Shown here: positions 54,420-62,615 of the stretch, piece after piece
How positions within the stretch are numbered: the first letter of the stretch is position 1
Layout: each line of letters starts with the position of its first letter
NCBI RefSeq assembly: GCF_900100755.1
Contig: NZ_FNCI01000006.1
Coordinates: 1-64,000, forward strand
Length of the DNA: 64,000 nt
Direction: 5' to 3'
Source: Onishia taeanensis
Lineage (GTDB): Bacteria > Pseudomonadota > Gammaproteobacteria > Pseudomonadales > Halomonadaceae
The notes under the pieces: model-generated
The model's input: only the letters and a program-made list of their open reading frames with translations
Databases searched by the model: none
What the model was told of the DNA's origin: nothing
Made by a program: the position numbers and the translations under genes

Positions 54420-55063
54420 GCACCCGAGACGACAACCGCTTGCGCGAGCAGATTGCCGTCTACGGCAAGTCGCTGTTCGATCGCGGCCTGACCATGGGCT
54501 CCAGCGGCAATATCAGCGTGCGCCTCGATGACGGCGGCTGGCTGATGACGCCCACCAACGCCTGCTTGGGGCGGCTCGACCCGGCGCGCATCTCGCGGCT
54601 CGACCGCGATGGCCGCCATCTAGACGGCGCCAAGCCGACCAAGGAAAGCGTGCTGCACATGGCCATGTACGGCGAGCGACCTCAGTCCGAGGCCATCGTG
54701 CACCTGCATTCGACCCATTCGGTGGCGGTCTCCTGCCTGCCCGAGGTGGACCCCTGCGACTGCATTCCGCCGCTGACCGCCTACTACGTTATGCGGGTCG
54801 GGCGGTTGCCGCTGGTGCCCTACCACATGCCGGGTGACCCGGCGCTGGGCGATGCGGTCAAGGGGTTGGCCGGCAAGCACAGCGCCGTGCTGCTGGCCAA
54901 TCACGGCCCGGTGGTGGCCGGCAAGTCACTGGAAGCCGCGGTCTATGCCACCGAAGAGCTCGAAGAGACCGCCAAGCTCTATCTGCTGCTGCGTGGCCAG
55001 AACCCTCGCGGCCTGACCGATGAGCAGGTGGCCGAGTTGGAGGCGCGGTTTCCCCGCGATTGA
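54416..55063 (+). CDS. otnC: 3-oxo-tetronate 4-phosphate decarboxylase (class II aldolase fold)
   Basis: The 215-residue metal-dependent enzyme has GSSGNISVRL, the catalytic Glu/Lys region KPTKESVLHMAMY, zinc ligands in HLHSTHS and ANHGPVVAGKSL. OtnC decarboxylates 3-oxotetronate 4-phosphate to dihydroxyacetone phosphate. The fold is shared with fuculose-phosphate aldolase and AraD-type epimerase; the family assignment relies on the otnK neighbour. The 92-bp gap to otnI contains the first A/C-rich leader repeat. Confidence 0.93.
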   Translation: MSTRDDNRLREQIAVYGKSLFDRGLTMGSSGNISVRLDDGGWLMTPTNACLGRLDPARISRLDRDGRHLDGAKPTKESVLHMAMYGERPQSEAIVHLHSTHSVAVSCLPEVDPCDCIPPLTAYYVMRVGRLPLVPYHMPGDPALGDAVKGLAGKHSAVLLANHGPVVAGKSLEAAVYATEELEETAKLYLLLRGQNPRGLTDEQVAELEARFPRD

Positions 55064-55118
55064 CACAGAGCACGATGCGCCGCTGCTTGCGGTGGACGTA
55101 ATGAGCGACACGATCGTG

Positions 55119-55147
55119 ATAACGACGAGATAACAACGAGACAACAG
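55119..55147 (+). repeat. A/C-rich tandem leader repeat before otnI
   Basis: ATAACGACGAG (55119-55129) and ATAACAACGAG (55130-55140) are 11-bp tandem copies, followed by ACAACAGGAA, which merges into the otnI ribosome binding site. Similar sequence precedes denD, dctP and the aldehyde dehydrogenase gene in the same locus. Confidence 0.7.
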
Positions 55148-55155
55148 GAATCGAC

Positions 55156-55950
55156 ATGATCCGACTGGCCGCCAATCTCAGCATGCTGTTTCCGGAACAG
55201 GCCTTCATGGAGCGCTTCTCGGCCGCCGCCGCAGCGGGCTTTCAAGGCGTCGAATACCTCTTTCCCTATGCCTTCGAGGCCCGGGAACTGCGCGCGGCGC
55301 TGGATGACAACGCCCTGAGCCAGGTGCTGTTCAACCTGCCGCCGGGAGACTGGGACGCCGGCGAGCGGGGGTTGGCGAGTCTGCCCGGCCGCGAGGCCGA
55401 ATTCCGCGATAGCGTCGTCGAGGGCATTCGCTATGCACAGGCGCTGGACTGTCCGCGACTGCACGCCATGGCGGGCCTGCTGCCCGAAGGGGCCGATGCG
55501 GCGACCCGAGAGGCGCACCTGGCGACCTATATCGAGAATCTACGCTTCGCGGCGGGCGAGCTCGAGAAGGTCGGCAAGACCCTGCTGATCGAGCCGATCA
55601 ACGGCCGCGACATGCCGGGCTTCTTCCTGCAGCGCCAGGGGCAGGCCCGCGAGGTGCTCGAACGGGTCGGTGCCGACAATCTCAAGGTGCAGTTCGATCT
55701 CTATCACTGCCAGATCGTCGAGGGTGACCTGATCCGCAACATGGAGGCGCAGTTCCCGAATATCGGCCACGTGCAGCTCGCCGGGGTGCCGGAGCGCCAT
55801 GAGCCGGACCTGGGTGAGGTGAATTACCCGGCGGTGCTCGCCCACCTGGATGCCCTGGGCTATCAGGGCTGGGTGGGCTGCGAATATCGGCCGGCCGGCG
55901 ATACCCGCGCAGGGCTGGCCTGGGGGCGTGATTACGGGCTGCGCGCCTAA
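55156..55950 (+). CDS. otnI: 2-oxo-tetronate isomerase (Hyi/OtnI family)
   Basis: The 264-residue TIM-barrel enzyme of the hydroxypyruvate isomerase family starts MIRLAANLSMLF and shows the metal-site residues in LLIEPINGRDMPGFF, VQFDLYHCQI, GHVQLAGVPERHEPD and GCEYRPAGDT. OtnI interconverts 2-oxo- and 3-oxotetronate, connecting both dehydrogenases to the kinase. A glyoxylate-pathway hydroxypyruvate isomerase is the main alternative, but the neighbours favour OtnI. An AGG box lies close upstream. Confidence 0.92.
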   Translation: MIRLAANLSMLFPEQAFMERFSAAAAAGFQGVEYLFPYAFEARELRAALDDNALSQVLFNLPPGDWDAGERGLASLPGREAEFRDSVVEGIRYAQALDCPRLHAMAGLLPEGADAATREAHLATYIENLRFAAGELEKVGKTLLIEPINGRDMPGFFLQRQGQAREVLERVGADNLKVQFDLYHCQIVEGDLIRNMEAQFPNIGHVQLAGVPERHEPDLGEVNYPAVLAHLDALGYQGWVGCEYRPAGDTRAGLAWGRDYGLRA

Positions 55951-56024
55951 TGCCAGGCGCTAACCCGCTGTGTGGTAAACAGCGGCGTGCTCGACGATCA
56001 CGATTTCGCACCACGAAAGTTCAC

Positions 56025-56062
56025 ACAACAACGCCTTATACAACAACGATTTATACAACAAC
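56025..56062 (+). repeat. 15-bp periodic ACAACAAC repeats before denD
   Basis: ACAACAAC occurs at 56025-56032, 56040-56047 and 56055-56062, exactly 15 bp apart. The first two units continue GCCTTAT and GATTTAT. The third merges into CAGGTAG, ahead of the denD start at 56075. The run is free of stable structure and matches (ARN)n triplets. Confidence 0.75.
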
Positions 56063-56074
56063 CAGGTAGCTGCC

Positions 56075-57037
56075 ATGCACGTTCTGATCACCGGTGCCGC
56101 CGGTTTCCTCGGCCAACGCCTCGTTCACGCCCTTGCCGCCTGCCGCGAGCTGGACGGTCAGCCGCTCTCGCGCCTGACTCTGGTCGATCAGGTGGAGGCC
56201 CCCGCACCCGAGATTGCAGGTGTCGAGTGCGTCGCTCGGGCCGTCGACATCGCCGCGCCCGGTGCGCTGGACGCAAGCCTCGACGAGCACCCGCAGGTCA
56301 TCTTCCATCTGGCGGCGGTGGTCAGCTCGGCCGCCGAGGCCGATCTGGACTTGGGCACCACCGTCAATTTCGAGGCCACGCGGGCGCTGCTCGAAGGTTG
56401 CCGAGCCCGCAAGCTCTCGAGCACTCGTCTGATCATGGCCAGTTCGGTGGCGGTCTATGGCGGTGATCTGCCGGATGTGGTCGAGGACATGACCGCGCTG
56501 ACGCCGCAAAGCTCCTACGGTACCCAGAAGGCCATGTGCGAGCTGTTGATCACCGACTATAGCCGCCGTGGCCTGGTCGATGGCCGGGTGCTGCGTCTGC
56601 CAACCATCGTTATCCGCCCGGGGCGGCCCAATGCCGCGGCCTCGAGCTTCGCATCCAGCATCCTGCGCGAGCCGCTCAACGGCGAGGATGCCGTTTGCCC
56701 GGTGCCCACCGATCTGGAGCTATTCGTGATGTCGCCGCGCCGGGTCACCGAGGCGCTGATTCACGGTGCCGAGGTGGCCGGCGAGGCCTTCGGCCCCTCC
56801 CGCGCGCTGATGCTGCCGGGCATCACGGTGAGCGTCGCCGAGATGCTCGAGGCACTGCGCGAGACCGGGGGCGAGGCGGCCCTGGCCCGGGTACGCCATG
56901 AGCCGGACCCGCGCATCGAGGCCATCGTCGCCAGCTGGCCAGCTCGCTTTATCAACGCACGTGCCCGGGAGCTCGGCTTCCAGGGCGATGCCAACCTTCG
57001 CGACATTGTCGAGAGCTATCTCGGCGAGCGTGACTGA
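56075..57037 (+). CDS. denD: D-erythronate dehydrogenase (NAD-dependent epimerase fold)
   Basis: The 320-residue extended SDR begins MHVLITGAAGFLGQRLV (GxxGxxG nucleotide site). It has the catalytic Ser in IMASSVAVYGG and the YGTQKAMCELL Tyr-Lys pair, followed by the LRLPTIVIRPGRPNAAASSF segment shared with DenD. DenD oxidises D-erythronate to 2-oxotetronate. Homologues act as uronate dehydrogenases or epimerases, so the assignment depends on context. It leads directly into the TRAP transporter genes. Confidence 0.88.
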   Translation: MHVLITGAAGFLGQRLVHALAACRELDGQPLSRLTLVDQVEAPAPEIAGVECVARAVDIAAPGALDASLDEHPQVIFHLAAVVSSAAEADLDLGTTVNFEATRALLEGCRARKLSSTRLIMASSVAVYGGDLPDVVEDMTALTPQSSYGTQKAMCELLITDYSRRGLVDGRVLRLPTIVIRPGRPNAAASSFASSILREPLNGEDAVCPVPTDLELFVMSPRRVTEALIHGAEVAGEAFGPSRALMLPGITVSVAEMLEALRETGGEAALARVRHEPDPRIEAIVASWPARFINARARELGFQGDANLRDIVESYLGERD

Positions 57038-57096
57038 GTCCTCGATTCCGTCGAGGAACACCCCAGCGTGTCTCTGCAACCCAAGAGGTCATAACA

Positions 57097-58098
57097 ATGA
57101 AAGCCAAGTTTGCACGCCACAGCCTGTCCGTTGCCATCGGCAGCCTTACCACCGCGGCCCTGGCGCTCGGCGCCATGAATGCCCAGGCGGCCCAGACCAT
57201 TAACCTGGGGCATACCCTCTCCGACAGCTCCCACTATTCGGTGGGCGCGGATGCCTTCAAGGAAACCCTAGAGCGCCTGAGCGACGGCGAGTTCGAGGTG
57301 GTCGAGCATCCTTCCGGCGCCCTGGGCGGCGAGCGGGCGATGATCGAGGGGCTGCAGATCGGCACCGTCGATGTGGTCATCACCTCTACGGGCCCGCTGG
57401 GCAACTTCGTACCGCAGACCTACGTGCTCGACCTGCCGTTCCTGTTCAAGGACTACGATCAGGCGCGCTGCGTGCTGGACGGCGAGATCGGCCAGGATCT
57501 GCTCGACAAGATGGGCGAGCATAATCTGGTGGGTCTTGCCTGGTCGGAGAACGGCTTCCGTCACATGACCAACAGCAAGCGCCCGGTGACCTCGCCGGAG
57601 GACGCCGAGGGCCTGAAGATCCGCACCATGGAGAACAAGGTGCATATGGCGGCCTTCGAGCAGATGGGCGTGCACCCGACTCCAATGGCCTTCCCGGAGG
57701 TCTTCACGGCGCTGCAACAGGGCACCGTGGACGGCCAGGAGAATCCCATCACGGTGATCGTGGCAAGCAAGTTCTGGGAAGTGCAGGATAACCTGTCGTT
57801 GACCGGCCACGTCTACTCGCCGGCCATCGTATTGGGCTCTCCGGTGCTGATGGATGGCCTCAGCGAAGAAGAGCAGGGATGGTTTGAACAGGCCGCTCAG
57901 GCGTCTGCCCAGGCCACTCGCGAGGAAGTCTCGCGCCTCGAGCGTGACGGCGTGGAACTGCTGCGTGAAAACGGCATGACCGTCGAGACCGACATCGACA
58001 AGGCGCCGTTCCAGGAAGCCGTCAAGCCCGCCTACCAGATCTACACCGACCAGTACGGCAGCGAGATGCTCGACCGTATCCGTGCCAGCGACTGCTAA
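57097..58098 (+). CDS. TRAP transporter substrate-binding protein (DctP family)
   Basis: The 333-residue periplasmic protein has a signal peptide (basic KAKFARHS, then AIGSLTTAALALGAMNAQAAQ with cleavage near residue 30). DctP landmarks are INLGHTLSDSSHYSVGADAFKE, GALGGERAMIEGLQIGTVDVV, the LDLPFLFKDYDQARC segment and WSENGFRHMTNSKRPV, in which the conserved Arg anchors the ligand carboxylate. The family binds organic acids, including aldonates, so threonate or erythronate is a likely ligand. GAGG precedes the start by 8-9 bp. Confidence 0.93.
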   Translation: MKAKFARHSLSVAIGSLTTAALALGAMNAQAAQTINLGHTLSDSSHYSVGADAFKETLERLSDGEFEVVEHPSGALGGERAMIEGLQIGTVDVVITSTGPLGNFVPQTYVLDLPFLFKDYDQARCVLDGEIGQDLLDKMGEHNLVGLAWSENGFRHMTNSKRPVTSPEDAEGLKIRTMENKVHMAAFEQMGVHPTPMAFPEVFTALQQGTVDGQENPITVIVASKFWEVQDNLSLTGHVYSPAIVLGSPVLMDGLSEEEQGWFEQAAQASAQATREEVSRLERDGVELLRENGMTVETDIDKAPFQEAVKPAYQIYTDQYGSEMLDRIRASDC

Positions 58099-58114
58099 CG
58101 CTGGCGACACCCTG

Positions 58115-58138
58115 ATCCGGCGCCGCCCGGCGCCGGAT
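58115..58138 (+). other. Strong hairpin between the TRAP binding-protein and small-permease genes
   Basis: ATCCGGCGCCG (58115-58125) pairs with CGGCGCCGGAT (58128-58138) over 11 bp, leaving two nominal loop bases (in practice a 4-nt loop with 10 bp). No T tract follows, and dctQ starts 12 bp later. Such hairpins often protect the upstream binding-protein mRNA end and reduce expression of the membrane subunits. Confidence 0.75.
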
Positions 58139-58150
58139 TCTCCCTAAAGT

Positions 58151-58723
58151 ATGGTGGATGTGATGGTGGAGCTTTTCCTGCGCTTCGAGCGCCTGACCAC
58201 CCGGATCGCCCTGCTGGCGGCGATCGCGATGCTGATCATCTCGGTCACCCTGGGCTTCTACCAGGTGGTGACTCGCTTCGTGCTGGATGCGCCTTCGACC
58301 TGGTCGGAGGTGATCTCCCGCTCATCGATGATCTGGTGCGTGTTCCTAGGCGCGGCGGCCGGCTTCCGTGGCGGCTTCATGATGTCCGTGGAGGTCATCT
58401 ACAAGCTGCTGCCTGCCCGTCGGCTGATCTGGCTCGAGGTCTTCGTGGCCCTGTGCTGCCTGATCGTGTTCGTGGTGCTGATCCAGTACGGCACGTCCAT
58501 GACCCTGAGGGTGCGGACGCAAATGCTTTCCGGGCTGGAAGTGTCGATCGCCTGGGCCTATGCGGCCATGCCGGTAGGGGCTGGCTTCGCGCTGATCGCC
58601 GTGCTGGCGCGCCTGCTTGCTCAGATCACCGGTCGGGAGACCATCGGTCCCGAGGAAAGCGAGACACCCAAGGTCGCCGCTCCCACGCCTGACACCCATC
58701 CGCAAGACGAGGTGCGCTCATGA
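58151..58723 (+). CDS. TRAP transporter small permease (DctQ family)
   Basis: The 190-residue inner-membrane protein has four helices, including ALLAAIAMLIISVTLGFYQVVTRFV at the N-terminus and WCVFLGAAAGFRGGFMMSV near residue 60-80, which carries the family W(S/C)xxLGAA pattern. A Pro/Thr-rich cytoplasmic tail follows. The start ATG at 58151 has no strong ribosome site; an ATG at 58163 (four codons later) is possible. Its end overlaps dctM by 4 bp (ATGA), which suits a QM complex made in equal amounts. Confidence 0.92.
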   Translation: MVDVMVELFLRFERLTTRIALLAAIAMLIISVTLGFYQVVTRFVLDAPSTWSEVISRSSMIWCVFLGAAAGFRGGFMMSVEVIYKLLPARRLIWLEVFVALCCLIVFVVLIQYGTSMTLRVRTQMLSGLEVSIAWAYAAMPVGAGFALIAVLARLLAQITGRETIGPEESETPKVAAPTPDTHPQDEVRS

Positions 58724-59994
58724 ATGCGGCCATTGGTCTGTCGTTGATCATCCTGTTCAGCCTCGGGGTGCCCATTGCCATCTCGATTCTGCTGGCCTCG
58801 ATCATTGGCATCGAGTTCTTCTCGCGCCTGCCTTTGTTGCTGGTGCCACAGCAGATGTTCGTCGGCATCGACAATTTTCCGTTGATGGCGATTCCCTTCT
58901 TCATTCTTGCCGGCAACCTGATGGCCGCCGGTGGCATTTCCCGGCGCTTGGTCGATCTGGCCAAGGCGATGGTGGGCGGGGTGCAGGGTGGCCTGGCCAT
59001 GACCTGCGTGTTGACCTGCATGATGTTCGCCGCGGTGTCTGGCTCAAGCGTGGCGACGACCTTCGCCATTGGCTCGATCCTGATTCCAGCGATGGTCAAG
59101 CACGACTACCCGCGGCCGCTGGCGGCCTCCATCCAGGCCTCGTCGGCCGAGCTCGGGGTGCTGATCCCGCCCTCGATCCCGCTGATTCTGTACGGCGTCA
59201 GCACCGATACCTCGATCGGCAAACTGTTCATCGCCGGTATCGGCCCTGGGCTTTTAATCGGCGGTGCGCTGCTGCTGTTTTTGTATCTCTTCTGCAAGAT
59301 CCGCGGCTATGGCCTGAGAGACCGTGAGGATCGCCATGATCTGCCCACGGCCTTCAAGCGCGCCTGGGCGGCGATGCTGATGCCGGTCGTGGTGATCGGT
59401 GGTATCTACGGCGGCGTCTTTACGCCCACCGAGGCATCCGCGGTGGCGGTGGTCTACGCCGTGATCGTCGGCGGGCTCGTCTATCGCGAGCTGAACATGG
59501 ATGAGCTGGTGCCGATCCTCAAGCAGAGCGTGATTTCCACGGCGGCGGTGATGCTGATCATCGCGGCCGCGGCGCTGTTCAGTTTCCTGATCAGCCGTTC
59601 GGGGCTACCGGCCGAGGTGGCGAGTTGGGTAACCCAGGTCTTCGATAGCCCGATCTCCTTCCTGCTGGCGGTGAACGTGATGCTGCTGGTCGTCGGCATG
59701 TTCATCGAGACCTCGGCGGCGATCCTGGTGCTGGCCCCGATCTTCACGCCGATCGCCATCCAGTACGGCATCGACCCGGTGCACTTCGGCCTGATCGTGG
59801 TGGTCAACCTGGCACTCGGCATGTTCACGCCGCCGCTGGGCGTCAACCTGTTCGCCGCCTGTGCGGTCGCCAAGCTGTCGATCGACCAGCTGTTGCCCTG
59901 GCTGATGCGCTTTGTGCTGGTAGTGCTGGCCTGCTTGATCGCCATTACCTATATGCCCTGGATCTCGCTGGGGTTGGTCGACCTGCTGTATTGA
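58720..59994 (+). CDS. TRAP transporter large permease (DctM family)
   Basis: The 424-residue protein has about twelve hydrophobic segments and the DctM hallmarks FVGIDNFPLMAIPFFILAGNLM, AAVSGSSVATTFAIGSILIPAM and the YPRPLAASIQASSAELGVLIPPSIPLILYGV segment, together with LALGMFTPPLGVNLFAA at the end. It couples substrate uptake to the sodium gradient, as is common in halophiles. It ends 98 bp before the aldehyde dehydrogenase gene. Confidence 0.95.
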   Translation: MNAAIGLSLIILFSLGVPIAISILLASIIGIEFFSRLPLLLVPQQMFVGIDNFPLMAIPFFILAGNLMAAGGISRRLVDLAKAMVGGVQGGLAMTCVLTCMMFAAVSGSSVATTFAIGSILIPAMVKHDYPRPLAASIQASSAELGVLIPPSIPLILYGVSTDTSIGKLFIAGIGPGLLIGGALLLFLYLFCKIRGYGLRDREDRHDLPTAFKRAWAAMLMPVVVIGGIYGGVFTPTEASAVAVVYAVIVGGLVYRELNMDELVPILKQSVISTAAVMLIIAAAALFSFLISRSGLPAEVASWVTQVFDSPISFLLAVNVMLLVVGMFIETSAAILVLAPIFTPIAIQYGIDPVHFGLIVVVNLALGMFTPPLGVNLFAACAVAKLSIDQLLPWLMRFVLVVLACLIAITYMPWISLGLVDLLY

Positions 59995-60064
59995 GCGGCG
60001 TACGTTATTTGAAAGACATCATTCAATGGCGCACGACTAAAGTACGAGCGCGCAACACTCGGAT

Positions 60065-60084
60065 ATAACGACAAACAAAGGAGA
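60065..60084 (+). repeat. A/C-rich leader before the aldehyde dehydrogenase gene
   Basis: ATAACGACAAACAAAGGAG (60065-60083) joins an ATAACGAC motif like that before otnI to the GGAG ribosome binding site. It lies 9-28 bp before the ATG at 60093. It is a single copy, weaker than the otnI and denD leaders. Confidence 0.5.
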
Positions 60085-60092
60085 GTGAAACG

Positions 60093-61553
60093 ATGCGTGA
60101 GCTGCCTATCATGCCTCCCGCGGGTGCCTTGATCGATGGCCGCTGGGTGGATACTGCCGAGACGCTGATGGTCGAGGCCCCGGCCAGTGCGGAGCCGCTG
60201 GCGCGCATTGGCCGCGGCGGTGAGGCCGAGATCGACGCTGCCGTGGCGGCGGCGCGCCGTGCCTTCGATGGTGAGACCGGCAGCTGGCCTGCCTGGCCGG
60301 CGCGTCGTCGCGGTGAGTGGCTCTCGGCCTTCGCAGACGCCATCGAGGCGGATGCCGAGACGCTGGCGGCCCTCGAATGTGCCGATACCGGCAAGCCGAT
60401 CAGCCAGGCCCGGGCAGATATCGCAGCCTGCGCACGCTATTTCCGCTTCTATGCCGGCGGGGCCGACAAGCTGCACGGCGAAACGATTCCCTTCGAGACC
60501 GACTATGCGGTGATGACGCTGCGTGAGCCCTTCGGCGTCTGCGCGCAGATCATTCCTTGGAACTATCCCTCCCAGATATTCGGTCGCTGCGTGGCCGCAG
60601 CGCTGGCGGCCGGCAACACCGTGGTGTTGAAACCCGCCGAGGACGCCTGCCTGAGCGTATTGCATCTGGCAACGCTTGCCAGCCGCACGGAGCTGCCGCC
60701 TGGGGTGCTCAACGTGGTACCGGGCCTGGGGCGCGAGGCGGGGGCGGCGTTGGCGGCGCACCCGGGCATCGATCATCTGTCGTTTACCGGTTCGCCCGAG
60801 ACCGGCACTCGAGTCAACCAGGCGGCCGCCGAGCACCATGTGCCGGTGACCCTGGAGCTTGGCGGCAAGTCGCCGCAGCTGGTGTTCGCCGATGCCGACC
60901 TGGACGCGGCGCTGCCGGCGGTGCTGCGCGGCATTATCCAGAATGCGGGCCAGACCTGTTCGGCGGGGAGCCGTCTGCTGGTCGAGGCCGCCTGCTTCGA
61001 TGAGGTCGTGGCGCGATTGTCCGATCAGTTCTCGGCGTTGCGTTGCGATGAGGGCGAGCGTGATGCGGACTGTGGGCCGCTGATCAACGGCCGCCAGCGC
61101 GAGCTGCTGGAAACGCGGCTTGCGGCGGCGAAGGCCGACGGCATACGCGTGGCCGCGGCAGGACAGCTTGCCCCGGGTGCACCCGAGAGTGGCTACTTCG
61201 TGGTGCCGCAGCTGCTGGTGGATGTGCCCGACGGGCATGCAGTGACCCGCGAGGAGCTGTTTGGGCCAGTGCTGGTGGTGCAGTCCTTCGACAGCGAGGC
61301 TGATGCCCTGCGGCTTGCCAATGCCACCGACTTCGGTCTCTGTGCCGGCGTCTGGACACGCGACGGTGGGCGTCAGCTGCGCCTGGCCAAGGGCATTCGC
61401 AGCGGTCAGGTATTCGTCAATAACTATGGCGCCGCTGGTGGCGTCGAGCTGCCCTTCGGCGGGGTGGGGCGCTCGGGTCATGGTCGTGAAAAAGGCTTCG
61501 AGGGTCTGAAAAGCTATACCCGCCTCAAGACCGTTGCCATCCGCCACGGCTAA
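60093..61553 (+). CDS. NAD(P)-dependent aldehyde dehydrogenase
   Basis: The 486-residue enzyme has the cofactor region IIPWNYPSQIFGRCVAAALAAGNTVVLKPAE, the general-base motif LELGGKSPQLVF and catalytic Cys289 in NAGQTCSAGSR. It resembles betaine/gamma-aminobutyraldehyde and other omega-aldehyde dehydrogenases, but the substrate cannot be read from sequence. Its position directly after the TRAP genes suggests oxidation of a tetrose or glycolaldehyde-type aldehyde to a tetronate or glycolate. AAAGGAGAG lies 7-10 bp upstream. Confidence 0.92.
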   Translation: MRELPIMPPAGALIDGRWVDTAETLMVEAPASAEPLARIGRGGEAEIDAAVAAARRAFDGETGSWPAWPARRRGEWLSAFADAIEADAETLAALECADTGKPISQARADIAACARYFRFYAGGADKLHGETIPFETDYAVMTLREPFGVCAQIIPWNYPSQIFGRCVAAALAAGNTVVLKPAEDACLSVLHLATLASRTELPPGVLNVVPGLGREAGAALAAHPGIDHLSFTGSPETGTRVNQAAAEHHVPVTLELGGKSPQLVFADADLDAALPAVLRGIIQNAGQTCSAGSRLLVEAACFDEVVARLSDQFSALRCDEGERDADCGPLINGRQRELLETRLAAAKADGIRVAAAGQLAPGAPESGYFVVPQLLVDVPDGHAVTREELFGPVLVVQSFDSEADALRLANATDFGLCAGVWTRDGGRQLRLAKGIRSGQVFVNNYGAAGGVELPFGGVGRSGHGREKGFEGLKSYTRLKTVAIRHG

Positions 61554-61642
61554 GCAAAGCCTAGGAGAGCGCAGACTGACATTGGCTTATTTATTCCCCT
61601 TTTATCATGGCCTGTTCATCAAGGCTTGCAAGGAGCAAGAGC

Positions 61643-62530
61643 ATGACGGATTCCCGACGGGTAGGGCTGATCGGTGTTGGCCTAATGGGACATGGCATCG
61701 CCCGTAATCTGCTGCGCCATGGCCACGCACTGAGTTTTCTCGATCATCCGGGCAATCAGCCGGTGGATGACTTGTTGGCCGAGGGCGCAACGCGCCTGTC
61801 GAGCGCCGCCGAGGTCGCTGCTTCGGCCGATGTGGTGATCCTGTGCGTGACCGGTTCGCCGCAGGTGGAAGCCGTGCTCAACGAGGCCGGCGGCGTGTTG
61901 GAGGGCCTGGCGCCCGGTAGCATCGTCATCGACTGTTCCACGGCCATTCCCAGCTCGACGGTGGCGATCGCCGAGCGGGTCGTCGACCGGGGTGGACGTT
62001 TCTGCGATGCGGCCATGACTCGTACGCCCAAGGAAGCCGAAGAAGGGCGATTGAACCTGATCGTCGGCGCGCCGGATGAGCTCTTCAGCGAGATTCGGTC
62101 CTTGCTCGAGAGTTTCGCCGAGGCGATTACCCATGTCGGGCCGGTGGGTAGCGGGCATCGGGTCAAGCTCCTGCACAACTTCGTCTCCCTGGGTTTCTCG
62201 GCGGTGCTCGCCGAGGCGTCAGCTGCCGCACGTCGCGCCGGTGTCGCGCCGCAGGCGCTGATCGAAGTGCTCGGCAATGGCGGTGGTGCAGGGGTGGTCT
62301 TCGAGCGCCTGAAGCCCTTCATCCTTGCCGATGATCCCTCGAGTTTTCGTTTCTCGCTGTCCAATGCCAATAAGGATATTGGCTACTACCAGCAGATGGT
62401 CGAGGAATTGGGGGCCAGCCACCAAGCAGCCGATGGTATCGCCGGCCTGTATCGGCAGGCTATCGAGCAGGGACACGGGCAGGCGGCGGTACCGGAGCTT
62501 GTCGCCCTGCTGGCCGAGGCATCTCGTTAG
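61643..62530 (+). CDS. Beta-hydroxyacid dehydrogenase (3-hydroxyisobutyrate dehydrogenase superfamily)
   Basis: The 295-residue enzyme shows the dinucleotide motif GLIGVGLMGHGIARNLL and the catalytic Lys in GSGHRVKLLHNFVSLG. The substrate loop reads DAAMTRTPKEAEEGRL instead of the usual DAPVSGG. This variant occurs in a distinct subgroup of the family, so the substrate may differ from tartronate semialdehyde or 3-hydroxyisobutyrate. The ATG at 61643 has AAGGAG 7-9 bp upstream; an ATG at 61607 is in frame but lacks one. It is probably the last gene of the tetronate locus. Confidence 0.88.
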   Translation: MTDSRRVGLIGVGLMGHGIARNLLRHGHALSFLDHPGNQPVDDLLAEGATRLSSAAEVAASADVVILCVTGSPQVEAVLNEAGGVLEGLAPGSIVIDCSTAIPSSTVAIAERVVDRGGRFCDAAMTRTPKEAEEGRLNLIVGAPDELFSEIRSLLESFAEAITHVGPVGSGHRVKLLHNFVSLGFSAVLAEASAAARRAGVAPQALIEVLGNGGGAGVVFERLKPFILADDPSSFRFSLSNANKDIGYYQQMVEELGASHQAADGIAGLYRQAIEQGHGQAAVPELVALLAEASR

Positions 62531-62615
62531 GGCAGGAGGATTCTCCAAGCGGAACAGCCTCAGCGCCGTCACAAATCGCGTATCCTTAGCGGGAACATGA
62601 GTAAGGAGCGATGAC

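Noticed and set aside
59949-61547. Minus-strand open frame of 532 codons opposite the aldehyde dehydrogenase
   Set aside because: The plus-strand gene has all catalytic motifs and a ribosome site; the antisense frame is a shadow rich in Gln, Arg and His.
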